Assembly (NCBI GenBank): GCA_029204045.2
Contig: CM055075.1
Span: 27,700,613 to 27,764,612, forward strand
Length of the DNA stretch: 64,000 bases
Direction: 5' to 3'
From: Tillandsia leiboldiana
Lineage: Eukaryota; Streptophyta; Magnoliopsida; Poales; Bromeliaceae
Each line of letters begins with the position of its first letter. Position 1 is the first letter of the stretch. The notes under the pieces are model-generated. The model was not told the DNA's origin, ran no database searches, and saw only the letters and a list, made by a program, of their open reading frames with translations. Positions 49,799 through 60,600 of the stretch are shown piece after piece. The translations under genes and the position numbers were made by a program.

Positions 49799-51698
49799 GA
49801 TAAAATTACTTAATGCTGCTGCTTAATGTCTCAGGTTTTTCAGGTACCCAAGCATTAGATTCATTGTATTCATATAGTAACTTTGCTGCTTTATTTCCAC
49901 ATTCTACTCGAAACATCTAACTGTTTAGCCATCTTCATAGGAAATCATTACAGTTTTACTAAAAGCATGCCAAATGAAACAATGTTTATCTTTAACAACT
50001 GCAGTTCAAAATGTACTTCGAAGTTGAGAAAAAGATCTTCCTCCCAGGTTCTTATAACTTTCCAATGAAAGAAGCAGTTCATGTATGTTGGCTTCACTTT
50101 ATTCATGGAGAAGCGGAAGCAATTCGAGTTCACTGAAGCGAACATGAGTAATCGGCCCTCATGTATCTAACCAGTATTCTGGAAGCATATTGGTTTTGTA
50201 GTTGCCTCTTCTTCTTTTTTTCTGCATCATGTGGGGTTTGAGCAGAGCTGTTTAAAAAAAGTAGTAGCAATTATTTTATTTTCTTAGAAGTCTCTAATGC
50301 CATCACATACCATGAGGCAATGGTTGATCTCTGAGTTGTCATGCCGATTTAAAAGTTGGTGGCCCGTCGCAGGAGACCGATGCATCCAAACAGTCCTTTA
50401 GCTTCCACCAGTGATTCACATGGTGTCTATGAGTAAATAATGCACTTTTACATACGGCTCTTTTATCCTGCATCTGTAATGTTGTGCAGTTGCGGAGGTG
50501 ACATGCTCATTCATTCAATTTCTAGCAGTTTGTGTTTAATTAAGGATAAATTGCATGTTTGGTCCTCAAACTAGGAGACTGATGACATTTTGATCCTAAG
50601 GCTGCGTTTGGAATCGGGTTAAAGTAGAATTAGCTAAACCGGGAATAAGTATAAAGTACGGAACTAGAGCGAAAAAGCGGATAAGAGATTTTGTGTTTGG
50701 TTTAATAATGAGGAATAGCAGGAATAAAGAGGATAAGTTGGGTAAATTACCTTTTTGCCCTCAAGAGTTAATATGTGATAAAGAGAGAGAGAGGAGAAAG
50801 AGGGATTTGTGATGATGAGAGTGTATTGGGAATAGGAAAAAGAGAGAGAGGAGAGAGAGGGATTTGTGATGATGAGAGTGTATTGGGAAGAAAGAAATGA
50901 GAGAAGGAGGGATAATTTGGTAAAAAAAAAAATTATAAAATAATAGGTAAGAACTGTTGTTTCAGCTTATTCTAGTTGTTCTGGGATAAGCAATACCAGA
51001 TGGTTCCAGATGCGTTTGGTAGAATAAGAAAAATAAACCCGCTATTCCTTGTTCTAGTCCACATCCAAACGGGCCCTAAAGATTTAAGAATGGTTAGAAT
51101 CAAGCTCTTTACCCATATATATAGCTGATGTAGCAGTTTTGTTATTTATGATGCTTTAATACTTAAGATTTTATTTCACTTTTATTTTAAAGCGTTAGTC
51201 AATTGATTTGATTTTAATAATTTTAAAAATTTGAGTCAGAAATTATAATAAATTAAATTTTAAGGAATAAAGTATCACCAGTCTAATTTATCCTTTTAAT
51301 TAATCAAAAACTTTTTCCATTGTTTCTAATTATATCTTTGCAGATTTAACTGTAACAATTAAGTATTATTTTGTTAATTAATCGCCTGGAAGAAAAAAAA
51401 AAAAAAGAAAAAAAAAAAAACACCAACACCAGTTTCTTAAAACTTTGCTTATTCAAATTGAAATTTGAACTTGAAGGCGAGATCGAAATTAGAATTAAAC
51501 TTCAGAAACTAAATTGTTACACTCGAAATTTTCGAAACTATAGTTGATAGAATCGTGGTTTCTCGACCGTTCGATCCCAATCATACGGCACTGCCCGTTT
51601 TCGTTTTTAACGGCGTATGATGCGGTGAGTTTACACTTTACAGGGCATTTTCGTAATTTTACGATTTCGACCCCAATATCGTAATTTTACATTTTGGT
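49799..51698. other. Spacer between TrmH and the RING gene (right copy)
   Basis: TrmH 3' UTR, the haplotype-specific Tourist-like MITE at 50600-51076, AT-rich DNA and an A-rich tract at about 51392-51420. The last 200 bases before the leader are presumably the RING-gene promoter. Confidence 0.5.
50600..51076. mobile_element. Tourist-like MITE, right copy only
   Basis: Ends ggctgcgtttgg and ccaaacgggccc are inverted, flanked by TAA at 50597-50599 and 51077-51079. A TWA target site with GG..CGTTTGG termini is the hallmark of PIF/Harbinger-derived Tourist MITEs. The left copy has the empty site cctaaagattt at about 37826. Inside, a segment with gggatttgtgatgatgagag is tandemly duplicated. Confidence 0.85.
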
Positions 51699-51699
51699 G

Positions 51700-53149
51700 C
51701 ATTTTGAAAAGAGATCTTTCCAGTCGATTTAAGAGGTCTCCTCTCCCGTGGATTCGAGAGCGTGCGAAAGCGACGAGAGGAGAGAGAGAGAGGAGAGAGA
51801 AATGGAGGAGGGTTTCGATCTCGATCACTCTTCTCCTCGATCCTTCTCCCGCTCTCGAGATCTCTTCGGTCCCGATGCTTGATGGTGAGATTTGCTCTCT
51901 TTCATCAGATTTATATGTGGGATTAGATTTTGCTTCTTTTTTTTTGATGTTTAATATCGATTTAGGGAGTGTTTATAGCGATTAGGTTAAGTTGATGTGG
52001 AAAAGGAGAGATCGTGTAGCGTTAATTAGCGGATTAAACTCTCAATTTGCGCGGTTTTGATTTTTTAGGGGTTTTTAATTTGTTTCCAGAGTTTATATCA
52101 ATTTAGTATTGGATTATACAGTCTTAATTAGGGTTTAGTGATTGGATTCAGGGTATGATAATTCAATTTTTTAAGACTTATATGCTGCAATTTTTGTGGA
52201 ATTCTTTCATGTATTTAATTTTATTTTTTGGTGAAAGAAATGTGTTTTGCCATGTCTTATAGATTATACTGATCACCTGGAGGGATACTTGATTTTAGCA
52301 TCAATGTTTGTGAAGAGTGCTGAAACTAAAATCACTGGTAATAAACTAATAATAAGGTCTTGTAGTTTCATTTATTGTTACCTCCGGGTTGTTCGACAAT
52401 CGAATCAGATTACCTAGCTAAGCATCATAGATGTTGCTTTCGTTTGGTTAAGAATGGTTGCGACATAGTTGCCCACACATCTTTGGAGTCCTTTACTCAA
52501 ATGTGTACCGGGGAAAGAATGTGACATGTGTCAACACGAGTATAAGGATGTTGCGGTTTGAATAGGGAGAGTTTGTCGTGTTCGGAATGAGGATATATAG
52601 GCTGGTTTGGTTATCACACGAGCGTTATTGAGTTGCGGAAAAGGCAAATGTGCCTTTCTGAGGGCTTATCGTGCGTTATTGAGTGCTGGTTTGGTCATCA
52701 GGTGAGCGTTTGCCAATTTGTTTGAGTTCCGGTCATTAATGTCGGTTTCAAGTTGTGTTATAATGATTGTTTACGGTAATTCTGTCCATCTCTGTTTTCT
52801 TCTTATTTACACATCAGGAATTTAATAACGTGAAGTCGTAATAACTCACCCTCTCGGCCATATGAGTCCTTGTAGATATCAACACTTTGGTTACCTACCT
52901 TTTTCTAGTTTCAATATCGAATGTAGTGTAGCTTATCCCGATATCCTCCTTGCGTACCGAAAACCTATATATTGTATATTCTATCCATTTTAAACTTGTT
53001 GTACCAGTGACATGTATATTGCACTTCCGCTGATTCAGGTTTGTCATCGAGGAAATTTCTCATCCAGCTTACAACTATTTGATTTTCATCAATCCAAGTG
53101 CAAAAAGGAAATGCTTCTATCCTAAACTGCCGCTCCTTCCACAATCAGA
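51700..53149 (+). promoter_or_regulatory. 5' leader and leader intron of the RING gene
   Basis: A GA-rich leader exon ends at 51884 with the donor GATG|gtgaga. An acceptor must lie before the coding exon; cag at 53146-53148, just before AATGTGG, or cag at 53036-53038 are candidates. The intervening 1.2-1.3 kb has no coding signal. A leader intron of this size often boosts expression in plants. Confidence 0.5.
51802..51882 (+). CDS. Upstream ORF, 26 codons, in the RING-gene leader
   Basis: Starts ATGGAGGAGG and ends GATGCTTGA, giving an acidic/Ser/Arg peptide beginning MEEGFDLDHSS. It ends two bases before a splice donor and is followed by an overlapping ATG (51882-51884) whose own codons would be completed by the next exon. 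It is in the expected position for a translational control element. Not demonstrably a functional peptide. Confidence 0.4.
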   Translation: MEEGFDLDHSSPRSFSRSRDLFGPDA

Positions 53150-53950
53150 ATGTGGAGCTTTGCATCCAATGCCATTGCGGGAAGCTTAGGGAAAAAGCAG
53201 ATTTCAAGAAAGTGCTGCACTGCTAACCCCGACTGCTCCGACGATGACGGTTCTTCGTGTGCCAGCCGTGAAGAAGGCCTTGAATGCCCAATATGCTGGG
53301 AATCCTTCAACATTGTTGAGAACGTGCCGTATGTTTTATGGTGCGGCCACACCATGTGCAAGAACTGCATTTTAGGGCTTCAATGGGCCGTAATCAAGTT
53401 CCCGACAGTACCCCTCCGGCTTCCGTTCTTCATTTCCTGCCCATGGTGTAGCATCTTGTCGTTCCGCTTTGTTTACAAAGGCAATCTAACTTTCCCTCGC
53501 AAGAACTACTTCCTTCTCTGGATGGTCGAGGCGATGAATGGCGAGCGGGCGAAATCCCAGCCGTCGATTCGTGGTGACCATCATCCCGTGTGGCCTTCTA
53601 ATAGCCGTATGACCCTTGCAAGCACTGCGTACTTCAATCAAGCCCAAAGAGCTCCACATGCAGAAGCCTCTGACTTCAACGGACACCGTGTGGACCTCAT
53701 CGGAAATCTCTTCAACGGAGAGAGGATTCAAGCTTCCTTTCGCAAGTCACTGGCTTTCTTAGTTCACTTAACCGCGAAGTTCCCACTTGTAATCATCTTC
53801 CTCCTCATAGTCTTATACGCAATTCCCGCGAGCGCCGCCGTCTTAGTCTTGTACATCCTAGTTACGGTCCTGTTCGCGCTGCCGTCCTTTCTAATATTAT
53901 ATTTTGCATATCCTAGCCTTGATTGGCTTGTTAGAGAGATTTTCACATGA
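53150..53950 (+). CDS. RING-finger protein with C-terminal membrane segments, putative E3 ubiquitin ligase
   Basis: A single coding exon of 266 residues; an in-frame stop shortly upstream (TAA at 53123-53125) fixes the Met at 53150. The C3HC4 RING is complete: C46, C49, C65, H67, C70, C73, C97, C100, with WCGHTMCKNC at its core and a long loop before CPWC. RING domains recruit E2 enzymes for ubiquitin transfer. The segment FPRKNYFLLWMVEAMN after the RING and the block around DLIGNLFNGERIQASFRKSLAFLVHLTAKFP fit a conserved plant RING family. Residues about 209-231 and 233-252 are two hydrophobic spans (FPLVIIFLLIVLYAIP; AVLVLYILVTVLFALP), so the protein is probably anchored in a membrane with the RING in the cytosol. 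Substrate unknown. Confidence 0.9.
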   Translation: MWSFASNAIAGSLGKKQISRKCCTANPDCSDDDGSSCASREEGLECPICWESFNIVENVPYVLWCGHTMCKNCILGLQWAVIKFPTVPLRLPFFISCPWCSILSFRFVYKGNLTFPRKNYFLLWMVEAMNGERAKSQPSIRGDHHPVWPSNSRMTLASTAYFNQAQRAPHAEASDFNGHRVDLIGNLFNGERIQASFRKSLAFLVHLTAKFPLVIIFLLIVLYAIPASAAVLVLYILVTVLFALPSFLILYFAYPSLDWLVREIFT

Positions 53951-54691
53951 GTTGTTCTTTTCAAGGGAGCCAAGTTTAGTAATATTTGGTGGCATTGTTA
54001 TATGTGTGCATGGATGATGTAAGTGAGATTATTATATGCATTATTATTAGCCATGCTAGTTTGTAATGTTAGAGTGATTTTCATTGTTGGTTTAATTGGA
54101 GTTTGGTGTTTTATTAATGGAACAATTTTGATGATTTTTTGTTTATTTAGTGGATGGATCTCTCTCTCTCTCTCTCTCATATTTTAATCTCCTATTTCTT
54201 TGCAATATCCCTTTCGTTTGATGATGTGTATGTACCACAAAACTCATCTCCAAAACAATTTTTAAATTCTTATTTAACTATCAAGTGTGTTTCTAAAAGC
54301 GTTGCTTATGGAATTATAATCAAAGTGAAACAAAGCGTAAATAAACTAAAATTAATTTCACAAGAAAATTAATATATTACTATTTTCAAACATATCAAAT
54401 ATAAATTTTTGTAAAGCATTACTATCTGTTTATCAAAAAAAATTTGTACGTACATTTTTTTACCTGATGCTACGTATTCAGTACCTCACTCTTTCTCTCT
54501 CATAGTCGTAGTGTTATACTCACGTCGCGAACTTCGCCTCGCCCGCCCTTTTCTCTCCATTGTCCCCATTTATCGAAGCACCCTTTCTCTCCCACAGTCG
54601 CTCATCCCCAACCTAACCCTAACCCTAACCCTCCACGCCACGGCGATCGTCGTAGCTCCCCCTCCTGCGCCTCCTCGGCGTCGTATCTATA
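53951..54691. promoter_or_regulatory. Spacer between RING gene and helicase gene
   Basis: RING-gene 3' UTR, a CT tract at 54157-54178, then the helicase promoter and leader. At 54610-54633 a run of CCTAAC-type units (aacctaaccctaaccct) resembles telo-box motifs found in leaders and promoters of plant housekeeping genes. Confidence 0.5.
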
Positions 54692-57600
54692 ATGGAGGTC
54701 ACCGAGGAGCAGCGGCGGAGGGCGGAGGCGAACCGCATCGCGGCCCTCGAGAAGCGGAAGCGCGCGGCGGAGCTCGGCGAGGCCGAGGCGTGGAGGCTCT
54801 CCAAATGCCGGAGCATCTCCGCATCCGTCCCGCCGCCGCCAAGCCCTAGGTTCCGCGCCGTCCTCGAGATCTCCTCTCCGGACGAGTTCTCCGTCTCTCC
54901 GGAGCCGTTGGATGGCGCGCCGTTTCCCGGACAAAGCGAGTGCCTTCGGATCATCGAGAATTGCCTCTTATCGGTTCATCTTTTTTGTTTCTCTTTAAAT
55001 TTGTTTACTTTTTTTTTTTTTTTATATGTGTTCTTGGAAGAAACGTTTTTGATTATAAGTTTGGCGGAAAAAAATTTCGTTTTTAAACAAGAAATTATCA
55101 TACTACTGATCCTTCTCTTTAGAAGATACTATGTAAATTTGGTTATTCTGATACATTATTAGGCTGTGCCGTTTTCACTGATGCAAAGTCAGACTGGTCG
55201 TCTGTCTTCCATCCTTAAGCTTTCGGATTACGACTCGGTCTTGAAATGCCTGAAGAAGGTTCCCTGTATTCAAGTGCAAGATATACCGTACACTACGCGC
55301 GTGGTCGTTCGCAAGTTCTCGCAATTCGCCGGTGATCATTGGGTCCCTTTGATGGAGTGCCATTATTCCGAAGAACAAGTCGACGAGCTCCTAGGGAAGC
55401 TACCTAAGTCGGTGAGAGATGCCCTTCTCCCGTTTCAACTCGAGGGCTTAAAGTTTGCCCTTCGGAGGGGCGCCCGCTGCCTTATTGCGGACGAGATGGG
55501 GCTCGGAAAGACTCTTCAGGTGAATTTTGTAAAACACGAATTTGGAAATGGAACCGCCACTTCATTTGGGTTATCGATAGCATATATCTGGAGAAGACTG
55601 GCGGATAATTCATCAATGTATAATTTGAGTTACTATCAAGACACAAGTTCTGATGTATCTTGAAATCCTCTGGTTTCGGTTAATACTATATAGTTACATT
55701 TGAAATCAGATTCAGATTTTTCTAATATTTTGTTGCAGGCAATTGCGATAGCATGTTGCTTCCAGGATGAAGGTCCTATACTAGTCGTATGTCCTGCTGT
55801 TTTGCGATATTCATGGGCTGAGGAGTTGGAGCATTGGCTGCCCACCTTTCTACCGAAGGATATCCATTTAGGTACTTTCCGAACAATATTCTTTATTGTC
55901 GCTGCTTCCGAAAACTTGTCTTGATTTGTATAACATATTAAATATTCTTGCACAGTTAGTCTAATTTATGTGTTAGTATTGCTGCTATATGTTTACTTAG
56001 CATCAAGGATTTAAGTGCCGTGGCACGGGGTCGTGCCGAAAACTTGCCGGCACGGTACGGCACGGTGCGTGCCGAGCCGTGCCGATTAGTGCCGGTCACA
56101 AAAAATACATACGTGCCGACACATAATGGCATAAAATATTTATTTTTTTTAGCAACAAATTTTTTTAATTGCTTATTATGTATATTTATCAAATATTTTG
56201 AACTTTATTGAGAAAATTACCTAGTAAATTTAAGAAAAAAGGGTTTTGAATTGTGCCATCAGCACGGGGGCTGTATCGTGCCGGTATCTTGTTGGCACGG
56301 TACGGCACGGTGGATACGGCCCGTACCGATGGATACTTAAATCCTTGCTTAGCATCCATCGCATGCCTCGTTCCAACTTAATTGGACAAATGCATTTTCA
56401 CTACCTAGTAAATGAATTTGTCCTTTTTGTGTAGCAAGATGGGTGTTCAAATATTTTATCTTTGGGTTATCTCATCACTGTGCACGAAAGTTTATGAGAT
56501 TTTTTTTTTTTAAAAAAAACAAAATTACTTATTTGTCTTCTTTTTTTTTTTTTTTTTTTGCATTTGCAGTATTTGGCCATCAAAATAGTCTTGACTATCT
56601 GGAAGCTTGTCCGAAGGTGGTAGTTGTTTCATACAGGATGTTGAATCGCCTTAGGAAGAGTATGATTGGAAGGAAATGGGCACTTATGATAATTGATGAG
56701 TCACATAACATTCGTTGCACGAAGAAGAAATCTGAAAAAGATGAGGTACTCTGCGGACTATTGGGCATTAAATAATAGGCTGGCTTGTTATTTCTGTCTA
56801 TGCTGTATAGTTTTTACTGTTGAATATTCTTCGTATCTGTTCTATTTGTAGGGAACCTAGTGAGAAATAGAAATATTTGAATGCTAAGATTTTGAAACTA
56901 CTTAATTAGGCCTCGTCGTTTTTTTTTTTTTGTTTTCTTTTTTAAACAAAATTTCCATACAATGAAGTGTGCCGGCTTATCACGAAATTGCTAGCAGTCT
57001 ATCCATCTAATGGGTTGGCCTGGCAACTTATTAAGTAGTAACTCATTTTCCCTGTCTTTTTTTTTCCTTTTGAGGTGCAGTTTTGCATCAGCAAAATGCA
57101 TCACATGCTAACAAACACGAGAAGAGAGTAAGTTCATTGGTCCAACAAATCTGATAACATAGAATTTATAATTTTTAAAAAATGGCAATAATACCAAGAA
57201 AAGCCTTGGTAAGTAAATCCTAATATCTTTTGATTAGCTCTACCATTGACATTTTTAGAACAAGAAATACTAGGTTAAATGTGACAAGAACCACTGCTAT
57301 TTGTTGGTTATCGCAGATGCATCATATGTCTGCAGCATCTTACAGGTTTATATTGAATTTTTTTAAAGTATTGTGCTTATCCTTTTGTTTGCGTTTTGTT
57401 GCTGTGCTGATTTTGTGATCCCCAACAGTACCATGTAGGGTGCATTCTTTGTATTGTTGCTTACACACGTTTCTTTTGTTTTTTGTCAGACAAGAGTCAT
57501 ACTCGAACTGGCTGCAAATGTCAAGCACATCATTATGCTCTCTGGAACACCTTCCTTGTCTAGGTTGTTTAAAATGGACTTCTATCTTCTTATACGCATT

Positions 57601-60600
57601 CTTGTTATTTGTTATAAATTGCTTGAATACATTAAGTATACTTTTCTAAGAAGGTTGTTGTTAGTTTTTTATTTTCTTCTCCAACATCCTTAAATTGCGT
57701 AGTTTGAAATATCTGCAATGAATCTGCAGAAGGTCGATCTTAAAAAACTGGAAAACAACATTATTTTCTGTTAATTTTCTATGTACTCTCCATGCAACTT
57801 TTGTGTGTCAATTATTCTTGTCTGGTCTAATTTTATCAGTGTAAATGATCTAATGTTTTATATGTATAGAATAGGTAAATCTTTTACTTGTTTTATCCCC
57901 TGAGTGCTTTAAATTTTTTTCTTTTAGTGAATATTGCAGAAAAAATGGTTTGCAGAAATTAATTTCCATAGAACTACTAAATTTTTTCATGAATATTGCA
58001 GAAAAAATGGCTCAGAGAAATTAGATTCCAGAGAACTTCCAAACCAGATTCTTTGCCTGCCATCTTGTCTAATCATATGTTATGACTATTGTTCATGCTG
58101 CTTTTAATCTGAGGAGTAGTTGCTCATTGTACTAGATGTCATCTCTGCAATCTATTTTTACTGCTAGATATATAATAAATTCTACAAACACATCTAAGTT
58201 CTTTGTTTTCTCCTAGGTGATGATAGGCCCTATGACATTTTTCATCAAATAAATGTGTTATGGTGAGTTAACCCTCAACTCATTTGTTTTGTTGTCTTTC
58301 ATTTTCTTAATTTTTGTTCTACATGCTTTTTTATAGTTGAACATTTAATGTGGCTTTTCCATTTTAATACAAAACTTCTGTTTTCAGGCCTCGGTTGCTC
58401 GGAAATGATAAGTATGAGTTTGCAAAGAATTATTGCTTGATGAAACTTGCTCATGGCTGTAATGGGAAACTTTATCAGGTATATTGATAATTGACCTAAA
58501 TTGATCATCTGCTACTTTTGGGAATTTTTTCTGATCTTAGTGCTGAAATTTTTATGGTGCTTAAGTAAGAGCAAGGCAATCCAAGTTGGTGTGTGAAAAT
58601 AGGCAAAGAGAGGCCCAAAATGAGGGTCCAGAAGTGATGATGAAAGAATTAGCTACCATTCGTTTATGGGAGTACTTAGCTCAAAATGTGATCGAGTGGC
58701 CAAGGGATTAGTATGATTCATCTTGTCTAGTTCTTTTGGGAACCGACGCTAATTGGCATTGGATGAAGGCTGAAGTGAGTTGAGTTGAGACGGTGCTGAA
58801 ATTTTTGGCATCATGGTTTTATATTCTATTGGTTAATATTTGACAGACATTAGATATATACAAAAATCATTCATTCCCTGTGTGGTATTAACATGTCAAG
58901 TATCACGGCACATGAAATCTTACAATAGTTTGTGAGATATTTTCAGCACCGTTCTGTTTGGCCTTCAAGGTGTAGCAGTGTTTGGCCAGCATGTGGTTTA
59001 TGTGGAAGCAGCTTATGGTTACCCATTGTTACAGAATTTTACGCTCTAGAAATTCTATTTCTGAAGTTTGTTGTGAATCTGATCTAATGAATTAATCCTA
59101 TGCAGGATTTTTCAAAAGGCACTCGGTTGGCAGAATTAAATGTGCTGCTTAGGCAGACCCTTATGGTTTGTTCTTATCCTTTTGGTTACACAGCTTTGTA
59201 TGCATCTTTTTAATCTGTATTTAATCTGGATGATCTGGATAAATGTCAGAAGAACTGATATGTGACTATTAGTGATCTGGATCTTTATTGACCTTATTTT
59301 TATGATTACATTATTTAAGTTTTCCAGTTTAATTTCTTTTCAAGGACTTATTAGAAGTTTTCTTAGTTATGTGTTCTATGTGAAAGTGATAGGTCAATTT
59401 CCATCTTTATTGGAAGGTAGAAATATAATACTTAAATTGTTTTTTCTCATTTAAAAGTTTTTCTATGATATTACTGCACTGCATTTGCTTAATGAAGCTG
59501 TTAGCTTCACTGACCACCATACTGGTCATTTTCATCTTGTAGATAAGACGCTTAAAGAGTCAAGTGTTGTCTCAACTGCCTCCTAAGCGTCGGCAAATTA
59601 TAAGATTGAAGTTGAAGGCGACAGATATACACATAGCAACTGCTTTGTGTAGGGTTACTAGGGGGACAGTTCTGGATACCAATAAGAAGAATGATAATTC
59701 GGTGAATTGTTTCCCTCACGAAAATAATGATGGCGGAAGCAAGAGAGCAGAGGAAGATGACAATTTTGGTGATTATTTCTTTTTCTTGCTTTTCTATCAT
59801 ATGACTTTTTCACAATTTTCTTTTTCTGTACTTGCATGATATCCTTTGCTGTAAAAGTCAAATTTGTTTTGCATATTCAGATTATGTTAGTCATGCATTA
59901 ACGAGCAGTCCTTTTTTATATAGGTTAGGGGATTTTTTTCTTTTGTCATTCTCGCATGCAAAGGGAGCATAGAAGAAACTGAGTTTTATTGACAGATTGA
60001 AGGATGAGTTAATATTAATTATTGAAAGAAAACAATACAATCCTCCCTCTGATTCTTTTTTTTCTTTTTTTCCTTTTTTTCCTTGAAGGATTTTTTTTGT
60101 TTGGGGGGATGGGCTGATTTGCATGATTGTTGTATCTCCATGCTTGCAAGATCTTGTATAATTTGATCCAATGATGAACTCTCGTATGATTTAAATGCTG
60201 AAAAGATTCATGGACAAGGCCATTTAAAAATTTCCTTTCAGATGATGGCTGCAAGAAAACTCCAAGGAAACTCTCTCCTCAAGAAGTTGGTATTGCAAAA
60301 TTATCTGGTTTTGGTGAGTGGTTTTCCAGCCATTGTCCAATTAGAGAAACAGATGCTGACACTAGCTCAGATGTGGGATCTGGCTTTCAGAAAACGATAA
60401 TATTTGCTCATCATTTAAAGGTTCTAGATGGTATACAGGTGAGTGTTACATTGATAGTGTGACTATCTGTCAACTTTCCTCATTAAGATTGTAATGCTAC
60501 CCACTGCTGCTACCATAATTAAGCCATTCCATTATTGTCTGATTCTCTTGTCCCAATATTTTGTATTGTACACACACCAAATCCATGTTGAGATCCATTT

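Larger units (their letters stand above)
39106..51815. repeat. Right copy of the roughly 13 kb block
   Basis: Same order and content as 25929-39005, beginning at the first base after the Ns. Differences are mostly one-base indels, densest in the first 5 kb, plus the solo LTR and MITE missing here, a 477-base MITE added at 50600 and a shorter (TA)n. Sequence right of 51815 continues into the RING gene. Confidence 0.95.

Noticed and set aside
53764..53973. Minus-strand basic 69-codon frame
   Set aside because: Shadow of the RING-gene membrane segments.
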